The notes beneath the pieces are model-generated. The model was not told the DNA's origin. It worked only from the letters and a program-made list of their open reading frames with translations, and ran no database searches. From the NCBI GenBank assembly GCA_016617785.1, contig JADILM010000001.1, positions 2,294,001 through 2,358,000 of the forward strand: a DNA stretch of 64,000 nt, given 5' to 3'. Position numbers and translations under genes: made by a program. This DNA is from Sporobolomyces roseus (Eukaryota > Basidiomycota > Microbotryomycetes > Sporidiobolales > Sporidiobolaceae). Shown piece by piece: positions 21,988 through 33,063 of this stretch (positions are counted from its first letter, which is position 1; each line of letters starts with the position of its first letter).

Positions 21988-23971
21988 CTAAGACTCGGAT
22001 TGAGCATCAACAAACAAAGAAGTACTCCTCATCAACGCCAACTCTGCCCTCAACATCTCCGCTTGAGGCCATTTACTCTGTTGTTCGAGGACTTGGGTAC
22101 AGAAATCGAGATCCTCCTCCAAAGGTTTCGCATCGAAAGCTCGCTCGACACTTCCCTCGTTCTGTTCTGCTTCTGCTTCAACGAGTGACGCTTCGGCTTT
22201 CACGAGAAGACCGAAAGCAGTCATGAGGAGGGCGGAACCCCAGGTAGGGCAGTGAGGTTCGAAAGCGATCAAGGAGCCGAATCGATTACGCATAGTCCTT
22301 GCTACCGAGAGGATTTGTTTTGATGCGCGAGCGAGTGCCGAGATGCCTGAGGGAGAAGGAGAGCTGCTGTATAATCCGCAGAGGAGTACTGGGGAAAGGA
22401 CTCGAGATTGAGGAGAGTCGTGCGAGAGAAGGAGGATAACCGACGAGGCGGCCACGATGGCGGTGATGAAGGCGTTTTCTCTTGCAGCGGCGAGAACGAC
22501 TGATTCGAGATCAAAGTCGGAAGATGGGTTGTAAGCTGGAGTAGTCGAATCGAGATAGTCGACCGCAGCTTTGTAGACTCGTTCGGAGCGATTGATGATC
22601 CATTCTGAATAAGCTGAGCGATCCTCGGAAACGAGACCTTGGTAGTGTTCAAAATCGGTACTGTTCGCGAGAGTCAAATCTCCGTCAATGGCCTATTCAG
22701 CGGTATGCAAGTGAATAGAGACGAACGAATCGCGAAGGATGGCGAGAGCGTGGTGCAGCATGTTCTGAGGCGAGATCTGTAGTCAAATGTACAAAGTCAG
22801 CTTAAACATTCAATCAGGCGAAAGGATACAAGAGGTACTGACCTCGTCCGGAAGTTCGACAACAGTGAGGAGCAAGTCCCTTTTACCCGTCAGGACTCCA
22901 ATCCTGATCGTCAATCCCCAAATTACCCAACCGCAAGCGATAAAAGCTGGTACTTCCTTTGACTCGATCGCAGGCGAGAGGGTCGATACGTCGTCTCCTT
23001 CCCATCCCAAGTGACGGAGTTGAGCTGCTGCCCATGACACAATCCTGATACAACGAGTATGATCCCTCACCTGCGAAAAGACGACGGGGATGAGTGTCTG
23101 AGTCGAACATCGGAGAAACAGAGGAAGAAAGACCTACCCCGTAAGCTTGAAGAGCGAAGAAGACTGAAGCCTGGAAAGTACTGAGAGAGATACGAGGAGC
23201 CAGAGAAGGGAAAGGTGGAGCGGCGAGAGACGGATCGAGGATGCAACCGATCGAAGCGAGGAGGAGAGGATCGCAAGTCGCGAGGTGATACTTGAGCTTG
23301 GTTGGTTCAGGAGGGAGGAGAGGGCAGAAAGCGAAGATTTCTTGGAGATAGGAGTCTGCGATCCATTCGAGATCGATCCCCTGAGGCGGTAAGAGATTGC
23401 GAGGAGGGTTTGGGAGGATAGGAGGTAATTCGTTCGAATGAGAGTCGACGTCGTGATCGATAGGAGGTAAGAGGTAGACATCTTGAGGAGGTGTGAGAGG
23501 CTGAGTCGGTTCAGGAGGAGAAGGGAGAGTGAACTCAGGAGAACTTCTCCCGTGCGGGTAATCGAATTGAGCGGCGGCGAAGACGGGCGATCCAGGAGGA
23601 GAGACCGAATCGTAGTCTGAAGGAGTCGGCGAAGGGATATGAGAGGTAAGTTTCGAGCTGGATGGACGTGGCGAAACTGAAACCGAGGGTGAGCGACTTT
23701 GGCTAGGAGTTTCTGAAGTTCCCTTCTGATTCCTGAGGATTCGACGAGGCCTACCCTTCCTACGAGAAGGGTTGAAAGTACATTCTGCTCCTAGTCGCTT
23801 ACATCGAGTGCACTTGGGAAGATCTCGAGTAGGGTGAACATAGTTTGGATCGTCCAAAGCCCTCAAGTAGTCTTCATCCAATCCCGTACATTTCCCTTTC
23901 GCGTCTCGACATCTAGCGCAAGACTTGTAGCGTCGAATACGTTTGATACCGTGAGGAAGAGGTCTTGTCAT
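21988..23971 (-). CDS. Zn2Cys6 (Gal4-type) transcription factor with an ambiguous internal exon
   Basis: Coding exons are 23971-23138, 23070-22843 and 22692-21988, giving 588 residues if the intervening 150 bases are one intron. The zinc cluster is C-x2-C-x6-C-x25-C-x2-C-x6-C (SCARCRDAKGKC ... KCTRCKRLGAEC), so its central loop is far longer than usual. A Ser/Pro-rich region and an alpha-helical regulatory domain follow (VSWAAAQLRHLGWEGDD). Inside the 150-base intron, 22776-22696 has a good acceptor before it and reads as 27 helical codons (ISPQNMLHHALAILRDSF...). It then meets TAG at 22695-22693. If it is included the protein stops at 381 residues. The start at 23971 was chosen because an upstream 5'-leader intron (24064-23997) breaks the longer frame. 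Targets are unknown. Confidence 0.8.
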
Positions 23972-23996
23972 CGCTCTGAGAGTCGGAAGCGGTGAA

Positions 23997-24064
23997 CTGC
24001 GAAAAGGGAAAGCGATTGGACTCGTTAGCACTGCTCGCTGGTGCGTTACGGGAATGAGACTCAC
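23997..24064 (-). other. Probable 5'-leader intron of the Zn2Cys6 gene, with an upstream ORF
   Basis: On the minus strand GTGAGT (24064) and TTCGCAG (ending 23997) bound 68 bases. An ATG at 24164 opens a short frame (MSANGEGPNRAPPILFSLPP) before the intron. Neither that frame nor the one from 24154 joins the zinc-cluster frame after splicing. They are best read as upstream ORFs, or as an N-terminal extension made only when the intron is retained. Confidence 0.5.
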
Positions 24065-24164
24065 GAAAATAGATGGTAGCGTCGCTAGTCGCAGCAAGAG
24101 GGGGAGGAGGAAGAGAGAAGAGAATAGGAGGAGCTCGATTCGGTCCCTCTCCATTTGCGCTCAT

Positions 24165-25567
24165 TCCGTTTTTTGACTCCGGCAGTTAGAGAATCTCCGG
24201 TCTTCCGCGGCCAGCCCTGGTTCCTTTTCTACTTTCCACGATCGTGAACGTTGAGGCGATGCTCCCCCGTTGGATCGGTACGAGAGCGGACGATAATCGG
24301 GAAGTGCGAAAGTTTCGTCTTGCACGCAAATTTCGCTGTAGGTTTCTGCTGTCTACTGTGCAGTCAGTGCATAAGAAGAAGGCTTAGAGTAGACCGCGTG
24401 CTTACCTCAAGTCTTCCTTGCTTTAGGCCGAAAGAGTTCGCCGTCTTGTGCGAGGTCTGTGTTGTTTTCGAAGAGGTTGATGCTTTATTGAAACTTGCGG
24501 GGAAACTTGCGGACTTCGTGGAACGAGTTCGATCACGAAAGGGCTCTGACCGTTGACGAGTGGAAAGTGGTCGAGTGGCCGTCTTCTCTGTGCAAGTTCC
24601 TCGTTCGATGTGTTCAAGCGTTGTCAGAGCCCTAAGCTAGGCCCATTCGTCGAGGATACGAATGAACGTCAAGATTCGGATTCGAGGGGGTGGCGAGGGA
24701 GCGTGTGTTGGCGTTGAGTATGTCGAGCGTCCATGAAGCGAGAGCGGATTCGCGAAGCGGCTTGTTTCGGAGAGACTGCTTGACATTGCGAGATGCTCGA
24801 AGCGACAAAACTCAAGAGAGACGAACATGTTAGTACACGCCGTATCGTGTAAGAGTAGCAAGCAGCGAAGCGAGAAGAGGACGAACCAGAATCGAAACGA
24901 GGTCGTTTCGAGAATCGTTCGTTCTCCGTGTACTCCCGGTTTCGGCTGGATTACTTCACCGCTTCCGCAGCTCCTCATGGAGCAGAAAGATCGTGGAGTC
25001 GAGGGTGAGCACTTCTCAAGGCTGTGTATGAGTGATTGATCGATCAAGCGAAATGTAAGTTTTTCTCAAAGGTGAATCTGCGGGCGAGAGATGACACCTC
25101 ACCTGCCCCATCCCCGCCTTCATATATCTAGCTCATCTAGCTACTGTCGCCGTTCGATACCCTCCACCACAGCGAACGAGCACCTCGCATCCGCCTCTCT
25201 TTTCCTAAACCCGATAATTCTCCTCCATCACCACAAGATTGAGTCTTATCAGCGTGGATACGCGCTTCTCCCTGTTTCATGAGTATTCACTATCGGATGT
25301 CTCTGCTCCCGAGCATCCTGAGGTCGAGTAGAAGTAGAGAAAGCGGTTGTTCTTGAGAAAATCGAAAGAGTAGCTTGAAGTCACGGGGATTGGCAGGTTG
25401 AATCGGATGGCGAGCTGAAGGGCGCGACTAGGTGTCTATGGAGCGTCCTGATGAGGAAGAACCAAAAGCGAGTGATGGGTCAGAGAGGAACCCGTCAAAA
25501 TCCTAAAGCCGAAAGTTTGCCTTTCTCCTCCACCTCACACGTCTCCGACAAGCTCACGGGATAATCA
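24165..25567. other. Large divergent intergenic region
   Basis: This 1.4 kb lies between the Zn2Cys6 gene (minus) and a coiled-coil gene (plus). Short ORFs are present on both strands, the longest at 25047-24637. None shows a domain or a consistent exon chain. No RNA gene, repeat family or transposon feature is seen. A long promoter is common for regulator genes. Confidence 0.4.
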
Positions 25568-27347
25568 ATGGAAGAGTCACAGCTAGTGAGGGAGCTAACG
25601 GATAAGTTAGAGACTGTAAGTCCTTCTTCTCTTTATACCCCCACCTCTTTCATCATTAACCGACCTCACTTACTCTCCCCCCTTGCTTGATCAGCTGCAA
25701 CACGAGAAGCATAGACTAGAGAGAGCTATAGAAGGTCAAGCAGATTCAATCGCACTCAAACTCCGATTGACTCTTTTAGCAGCGAGTGCAAACGATTCAG
25801 GCTCTCATCAAGGCCGACACTCTCATCACGGCCATTCATCACAAAGAAGGAGGAAGCTATCCTCTACATCTCCCTCTTCATCCATCTCGGCATCATCGAC
25901 CACTTCCGCTAGTTCCTCGACTTCTTTTCCTTCTTCACCTTCTCCCCTCCTCTCTCCAATTCTCGCAAATTCCTCTTCTTCTCAAATCCCAAACGCACCT
26001 CCAGACGTTCTCACCGCTTTGAGAGAGAACTCGGAACTTCGAACTCGACTCGCAAACTCGGAGAGGGTTAATCAATACTATCAGAGGGAAATCGCAGATT
26101 TACGAAGACGATGTGGAATCTCAATCGACGAACTAGAGGAACTTGATCCTGGACTCTTACTTCAATCATCATCATCCCATCACCCAAATTCGGTATCGAA
26201 CGGGAGGAGTATCAGTGGAAGTAGGAGAAGATCATTTTCATCTCGTTCTTCGCAAAATCCGAATGGTTCAGCAACTGTAGGATCGATTCGAATTCCCGGT
26301 GCTTCGTCCGTTTCGCCCCCTTCGATTCGACCCTCCACCTCTTCCTACCCATCACAACAAAGTAGTCTCTACGCCAACAACGGCGGAAATCTCCCTTACT
26401 CTTCCTCCTACTCCTACTCTCATTCGAACTATTATCCTTCTCAGAACCCTCGTTTCCTCCCTCACTCGTACACTTCAAGTATAAATACGACTCTCACTAC
26501 CCCTTCCTCCTCCTTCCCAATCGCGAACCCACCTGCTCCGACTCCCTCAACTTCATTAGATCTAATCATTCAGGATCAAACTCTCGTCTTACCTTCCCCA
26601 CCTCACTTCGACCCTTCACCAACGAGAGGAAGATCAACTAGTATCATCGCTTCAACCTCTTCGTCCCAATCCTCGAATTCCGGACCAAGTCGTAAATTGG
26701 ATCTCTTACCTGAATCTCCATCCCCGGCTCCAACTTCCGACACTCCCACAAAACTCACCATCATCACTTCACTCGACGCATCCGGAACTCAGAGTAACGA
26801 GGGTTCATCTCGAGGACGCAAGAAAGAGAAGAAAGGATTATCGGGGAAAGGGAAATCACGAGCGATTGAGGAGAAAGACGACGAAGACTCATGGGATGAG
26901 GAATTAGAATCCTCAGAGGGCGAGGAGGAGGAGGAAGTAGATCCTTTGGTGTTTGCCGTGACTAATAGCTTGAAGAAACTCATTGCTGCTCAAGATCCTA
27001 CGACCAATTCGACGGGAACACGAGGGTTGTCAATCAAACGAAGGAATCGACGGTTCTCGAACGAGCCTCCGGAAGAGGATGAGGAAGAAGAAGCGGAAGA
27101 AGTGGGAGATGAGGAAGAGGGAGGGAGTGAGAGTGGAGGGGATGGGAGTAGTACGACTTCGAGGGAGGAGGACAAGTACGAAGAGATCAGGAGAGAGATT
27201 GGGAGGTTACAGAGACAGATTCATGGGACGAATAGGGCGAGAGAACACGAGGATGATGAAGGGGAAGAGGAGGGAGCGACTCCGTTGAGCGTCAGTCCGG
27301 GAAGTAGAGCGAGGAGTAGGAGGGAAAGTTCAGCTAGTTATCGTTGA
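25568..27347 (+). CDS. Ser-rich coiled-coil protein of unknown function
   Basis: A 16-codon exon (25568-25615) and a long exon (25695-27347) give 566 residues. The N-terminus is a heptad-like helix (MEESQLVRELTDKLETLQHE) that continues to residue 50. A second coiled coil lies near residue 145 (ENSELRTRLANSERVNQYYQ). Between and after these are Ser/Pro-rich low-complexity regions, then acidic blocks (EEELESSEGEEEEEV-type) and a final charged helix ending in RSRRESSASYR. This layout suggests a nuclear or cytoskeletal scaffold. I recognise no named family. The frame is open across 1.65 kb with consistent codon use, so the gene is secure while its role is not. Confidence 0.7.
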
Positions 27348-27565
27348 AACCTGAGAAGCACTCGTTGATCTCGGAAAACCGTGGCTCGAGCACCGTACGG
27401 GATCCATGATCGTGAAAGAGTGTCATTTCGTGAAGAGAGGCAAGTGTACACCTGAAAGAGGGAACGAGTTTTCTATGCTTTAACGAAACTCTGGAATTTG
27501 GATTCGTCCCGAAGGTCACCCTCGACGAGACGAGGAGCCGATTCAATCTATCACTCATGTCGGCG

Positions 27566-28010
27566 TCAATGCGGAACTCTATCGAGCTCCAGGAAAGAGG
27601 AAACAGGAGAGCGTACAGAAGATTTCAGGGAATCTTTCGAGGATTCTTCGACTCGGATAATGGTAGGGATCGCTTTCAAACTGAACGGAGCCTGTCGCCA
27701 AGGTGAATCAGGAGATTTCCATCTGTTACAACACAGCGAGATCAGCTTCTCCTCGGATGGGAGAGTAAAAGAGTGAGAAGACTGACTCTTGTCTCTCGCC
27801 TACGAAGACCAATTGAGATTGATTATCTGGCACAAGCTTCTCAATAGTCTGTTGAGTGTCTCTGCAATCCCCACACCACATTTGACCAGAGGAAGGGTCG
27901 ACAGAAGAGAGGAAAACGAGGAAATGAGGGGAAGAAGAAGAAGTTGAGGAAGGGATCGAAGAGAGGACTGATTCGGGAGATTGTCCACCTGAAGGGAATA
28001 ACATGGGCAT
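27566..28010 (-). CDS. Thioredoxin-like TXNDC17/DUF953 family protein
   Basis: Exons 28010-27787 and 27722-27566 give 126 residues. The redox motif is MWCGDCRDT (WCxxC), followed by LVFVGERQEWKSPDSPWR and the cis-proline strand AIPTIIRVEE. This is the pattern of TXNDC17 (TRP14), a cytosolic disulfide reductase that uses thioredoxin reductase and acts on small disulfides such as cystine. The intron (donor GTCAGT) falls inside the GERQE|WKSP string, and both sides match the family, which supports the join. The C-terminal tail after VEESS is divergent. The start lies 99 bases from the divergent carboxypeptidase gene, so the two share a promoter. Confidence 0.87.
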
Positions 28011-28109
28011 CTTGAAGTGCTAGAGTAATAGGTTGATGCTGTTGAGATTCAAGATGAGACCGCGAGGTCTAGGTGGCTTCGCTTCCTTCCCTTCACTTTC
28101 TTTACAGAG
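28011..28109. promoter_or_regulatory. Very short divergent promoter, TXNDC17-like / carboxypeptidase
   Basis: The two divergent start codons are only 99 bases apart. A pyrimidine-rich run (28080-28105) precedes the plus-strand ATG. No specific operator can be named. Confidence 0.45.
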
Positions 28110-30360
28110 ATGCTCACAACTAGTCTACTATCGACCTTACTGGTCAGCGGTGTATTAGCAGTACCTCAACCTCAACAAATCCCTTTCCTCTCTCCTCCCT
28201 CAGCCCCCCCACAAGTTCAAGCCATCGCCGATGATGTTTTCAAATGGTCAAAGGGTGCTTACGACAAGGTACACAAATCTGTCGATAATTGGGTTGAACA
28301 AGGTGTGAGGAAGTTTGACGAGATCGAACATGAAGGAATCAATTGTCAGTCGGCAATCGAAGGCCTGTTCCGCTCCACCTTTGCTGAGACTGATTTCACC
28401 TTCCGACGATGCAGACGAGTTTGTACAACATGCCGAATTCCCTTCGCACAAGCTTCGAATGAACAAGGTCGAAACCCTCTGCGATTCCACCTCGAAATCT
28501 TACTCTGGTTATCTCGATGTTGAGCAACCTCGTGACTCCCTCTCGAGTGCCAGTGACAAGGTAAGCTTGATTTTGAGAACTACCTCACATAGCTCTACTC
28601 ACTCGAAGAGTGCATGAATAGGCGTCGTTTTTCTATTGGTTCTTCGAGTCTCGTTCAAAGCACCCCGAGAAGGATCCTCTCGTTCTCTGGATCAACGGAG
28701 GTACTTTATTCCTCTACTTCTCTCAATGCTGTCCGCTACTTCACGACTATCTGACTGATATTGTTTCGCTCTCCAGGACCCGGATGCTCTTCGATGACTG
28801 GTCTCCTTTTCGAACTCGGACCTTGTTCGATCGCAAACGAAGGAAAGAACACTACCAGGAACCCTTACTCGTGGACTGAGTCGGCCAACGTCGTCTTTTT
28901 GGATTCCCCTACTGGAGTCGGTTACTCGTACGGCGGAAAAGCGGTTTCAAACTCTCACGATACCGCTCTTGACATCTACGCTTTCTTCCAAGTAAGTTCA
29001 ACTTTTCTCACTCGTGATGCCGCTTGACTCCGACTGACAACCTTTGACCCTCTCTCTCTACAGCTCTTCTACGAAAAGTTCCCCAAGTTCCAGAAAGTTC
29101 CTTTCCACGTCTCTGGCGAGTCTTACGCCGGTACCTACCTCCCCAACATTGCCTCAGTGATCCACCAACTCAATCAAAAGAAGCCTACTCCCTCAGCAAT
29201 CACGATTCCCCTCGAATCCGTTCTGATCGGAAACGGATTGACTGATGCCTACACTCAATTCGCTTCCGTTCCCGAGTGGTCCTGCGACAAGGGAGGAAAC
29301 CCGTACGGTCCTATCTTTGATGAGCAGACTTGCGCTTCGATCAAAGGAAAGGTTGGAACTTGTCAACGATTGACTCAGTACTGTTACAACAACCCTTCGC
29401 GATTCGTATGTTCTTCGTCTTTCTTCTTTCGGGGATACCGTCTGACACCTCGATGCGTAGACTTGCGTACCTGCTACTCTCTCGTGCTGGCAAGTCGCGG
29501 GACCAATTCAACAAAGTGGTCTCAACCCTTACGATATCCGCAAGAAGTGCGACCGAGATGGAGAGGACGGCCCTCTCTGCTACAAGCAGCTACAGTGGAT
29601 CGAGACCTACATGAACAACCCCGAGGTCAGGAAGTCCCTCGGTGTTTCGCAAGATCGCACTTTCGAGTCTTGCAATATGCAGGTAAATCCCTCTTGTCCT
29701 TTTTCCTTCATTCGATTCTCCCGCTCACTCGACATTTCCCTTAGATCAACCAAGCATTCCAGTTCCAGGGGGACGTTGCACACAACACCGCTGCCTTGAT
29801 CCCTTCTCTTCTCGAAAACGGTATTCGTGTCTTGATCTACGCTGGAGACGCTGATTTCATGGTGAGCTCCTTCTCCCCCTGTCTCTTGTTCTTCCAGACC
29901 CTTGACTGACCACAGCCTCCTCTCAACCTAGTGCAACTCGAGGTAAGTCTGAACATCTCTTCGCCTCGGATTCCACTTTCGAACTTTCGCTGATTCACGG
30001 TCGTCTCCTCCGCAGGGGTAACCTCGCCTGGACTCTCGCACTTCCCTGGAACGGTCAGAACGAGTATGTGCAGGCCAAAGAGAGGACTTACAAGACTCTT
30101 GCAGGCAAGAAAGCGGGAACGACTCGTGCTTTCGCTCCCAACGGCGGTGCTGGATTGTTCAGGTTCCTAGAGGTCGCTTCAGCCTCTCACATGGTTCCGG
30201 TAAAAATGCTCTCATTAACTGCGCTGTGACTGTCAGAAATGGCGAAGACTCCGTTAAAAATGAAACTAACTCTTTTTCTGAAATTTGTTTCTTACAGTTC
30301 GATCAACCCGAAGCCTCTCTCGACTTCTTCACTCGATGGATCAACAACAAGGAGATGTAG
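28110..30360 (+). CDS. PRC1: Serine carboxypeptidase (carboxypeptidase Y-like, family S10)
   Basis: Exons 28110-28344, 28415-28560, 28622-28700, 28777-28991, 29064-29405, 29461-29682, 29745-29861, 29932-29942, 30016-30199 and 30298-30360 give 537 residues. The enzyme removes C-terminal amino acids, normally in the vacuole. A signal peptide (MLTTSLLSTLLVSGVLA) and a propeptide of about 100 residues precede the mature enzyme. The oxyanion motif is WINGGPGCSS. The nucleophile is in SGESYAGTYLP (Ser 245), the Asp in IYAGDADFMCN and the His in ASHMVPFDQPE. Paired cysteines follow the S10 pattern. Exon 8 is 11 nt and codes the CNS string next to the catalytic Asp. Mature vacuolar location is inferred from the family. 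Confidence 0.95.
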
Positions 30361-31445
30361 AAGGAGTAGTCGGATCCAGCAGGAGAAGAAGGAGGAGCGA
30401 TTTCTCGAAGTTGTCGATTTTCTCGTTCTTAGTTTTTCATTGCGCAAACCATCATTTCGATATCTTACAACACCTTCTGTTACTACGGATCGCTACAAGT
30501 ACAGGTGAGCTACAACAAACGAGCAGAGAATGGATCCTCGCATCGTCAGTAAAATTTCAACATTCCCTTCGTTTCGAAACTTCTGCAAGCTCCCTGATCT
30601 TCACCTTGCTTCGATCTTCAGGGTTCCTCGGTATTGACAACGTATCTCCTACATGCGAGATGAAAGCATAAAACAGTATAGAAGGCTCTCAAGGATTGTA
30701 AAGCGCCGAAAGGCTCGCAAAAGAGAGCTCGAAATGAGCCGCGCGTCGAAACTTGTGGAGTCGACGAGATCCAGAACTTTGTGCAGCATTGTGAACGTAA
30801 TACGAGCTGAAAGCATCGGAGGAAAGAAAGGGAGACACAGAATCCTGCAAACTTCGCAGAGCATCAACTCTTTCTACGTACCGACGTCGCTCCAATGGCG
30901 TCGGGTCACTGATCGACCGTGAGAGTGCCATCAAGCTACCTGGAATGGGCTTTCACAGTATTGGCAGTTCAGCTTGAGAACCGCGAACGAATGAGCTTGG
31001 TTTTGCCTTCTCAAGGATTTCTTTCGAATTCTCTTCTTTCCCTCGAGAAGCATCGCCAAAATTCGTCTAATCTCGATTACGGATCTACGAGTAACGTTGT
31101 GCCCACGCACGGGCTTCGGCGCTTCGGCTTAATCTGATCCCAGCGAGGTGATCGCACGAGACGCAGTGAGAAATTCGCGAAGGGTGAGGAGAACAAAGGA
31201 AGTTGAGTTTTCTGCGACAATTTATTAGTCTTTGTGGATCCCCATCTTCTGATTGACTGATTGAGGAGTTGAATAGGGTGTACAGAAGTTCCGAACGCGG
31301 AGAATTACGAGCTGTAACACGGGATCAAGCGAAAAACCAGTGAGAAACCCAACCTCTCTTCATTCACCTCGCTACTCTTGCGCTACTCTTTCCGATCCAG
31401 GAAACATAGGTAACTCTTCCGGCCGCTCCTACGACAACAAGCAGT
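30361..31445. other. Intergenic region, carboxypeptidase / Clp1-like gene
   Basis: This is about 1.1 kb. ORFs overlap on opposite strands around 30650-30930, but none shows a domain or plausible splice partners. The last 300 bases are probably the promoter of the Clp1-like gene. Confidence 0.4.
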
Positions 31446-32292
31446 ATGAACGAGGAGATACAGCTCGTGAAGCAAAGGCAGCAAAGGAACGGCGAAAGCG
31501 GACGAGTGGAGGGCGAGAGAAGTCGTCTCGATGAGTTGTTGGTTGAAGTTCCTCATTGTTACGTCAAGGAAGTGCTAGTAAGACTAGGTGAGCTTTGCTG
31601 TCGTTGTTCGTAAGCGGAAGTAGACGCTGATTTCCAGTTTCCTTTCGACAGCTCCTCGATTTCTCGCAGGCATCAACGCTATCTCTCTAGCCTCACCGAC
31701 ACCATCTCTCGACGACCACGCTCTCATGAAGCAATACCAGAGCTGCACCTTCACGACCTCGGACACTTCTTCTCGGATTTCTCCGCTGCAACCCGATTGC
31801 TTCCTCGCTTTCGTCTTCCCCTCATCGACCTCCGAACCCTCACGACTCCTCGTTCCAGCTCATTCAATCGTCTACTCCCTTGCCTCCCCTCTCATCCCCC
31901 TCCTTCGACCAGAAGATTCCGATTCCTCCCCTTCGCAAGATTCGCATGGAACGACTATCACGCTCAATCTCCCTGTCTTTGGACCATTCTCTCTACCCTC
32001 ATACACTTCTTTCTCACTGCTCCACTCCTACCTCCACTCTCGCTCATCCTTCCAACTTTACCATGGGTTGACCCTCTCGAAATCCGTCGATTCTCATCCT
32101 CCTTCTCCTCCTCGCTCTCCGACATCCGACACTCAACGAGGATCGCTCAATGTCTCACTGGATCATCCAGAAGTGTTGCGCCTGAACAAACGGATTGAAG
32201 ATCTTCGTCAGACTGTCGAAGCACTCGAGATTTCGGACGAAACGCTGTGGGAAACGTTAGAAAGAGCTAGTGAGACTCTGAGGGTTCGATGA
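31446..32292 (+). CDS. Clp1-like (clampless-type) basidiomycete protein, tentative
   Basis: Exons 31446-31587 and 31670-32292 give 254 residues. The N-terminus is a charged helix that reaches LLVEVPHCYVKEVLVRLG. The middle holds SRLLVPAHSIVYSLASPLIP, then ITLNLPVFGPFSLPSYTSFS and LLHSYLHSRSS. The last strings resemble the pattern LPV.P..LP...TF.LL..YL seen in basidiomycete Clp1 proteins, which act in sexual development below the homeodomain mating-type factors. The C-terminal 40 residues form a coiled coil (LNKRIEDLRQTVEALEIS). I rely on pattern memory here, not on an alignment, so the family is uncertain. The gene itself is well supported by phase and codon use. Confidence 0.55.
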
Positions 32293-33063
32293 CGCGGATA
32301 TCGCCACACATTAGCCCGAGGAGAGGATTGAGCGAGCTAGGTGACGAAAGAGGAGCGTTAGAGAAGAGTTGGGAGCTTCGCAAGAGATGAAGGGTTTCGC
32401 TGTATTACTCTGTACTGTATAGCTTGATTTATTGTGCTATCCTTTTTTGTATTCTCATGTATCTCCACCTACATCATGGGCGAGATGAGGTTGAGCGCTA
32501 GAGGGGCATAGGCTAGGAAGGAGGAAATCGACAGTTTCGAAGAACTTGTCTACGAGCCGGTTCAACACTCTTCGGACTCGAAACGACTCTATCGACGAGG
32601 GCACGACGTCGTAGCGTCGATCACGAGTGCTTGACCGTCTCGCGAGGCAGATCCGCTCACTTCGTGCGAAGGAAAAGCGAAGTTACACATTTCGCAACAT
32701 TTCGTCGTTTCCATCCTGCCTCATCGACACGACACACCTTCTACCCTCTCCACTACTGATCGACAAAGTAGACGAGATTCTGACTCTGACGTGTTCACAA
32801 GTTTTTCCCCAGAGTAAAGTTGAGCGACTCCTCTCCTCGGTCAAAAGTCGATTCGCTTTCCTCTCTCCTTCTCTCCTCTCACCACCTCTCGCTTAAATCG
32901 TTTCTCGATTCCATACCACTCTTATCTTTACATACCCAACCTCTAACTAATCTACATAGTGAGCAGCTCTCTTCTCTCTCGCTCTCTCCTTCTCCTTCCC
33001 CATCGATTCGCGTGTCGTCACTAATCTTCTTTCTCCCTTCTCCCTTCTCTCTTCTTCAGCAAA
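32293..33063. other. Intergenic region upstream of the dehydrogenase gene
   Basis: This 771-base region becomes strongly CT-rich from 32820 to 33060, which is typical of a well-expressed fungal promoter. ORFs that read through the CT tract are translations of low-complexity DNA. No RNA gene is seen. Confidence 0.45.

Noticed and set aside
24637..25047. 136-codon minus-strand ORF in the divergent intergenic region
   Set aside because: No domain and no conserved-looking strings; likely chance.
30649..30934. Overlapping ORFs on both strands
   Set aside because: Both are short and mutually exclusive, without domain or splice support.
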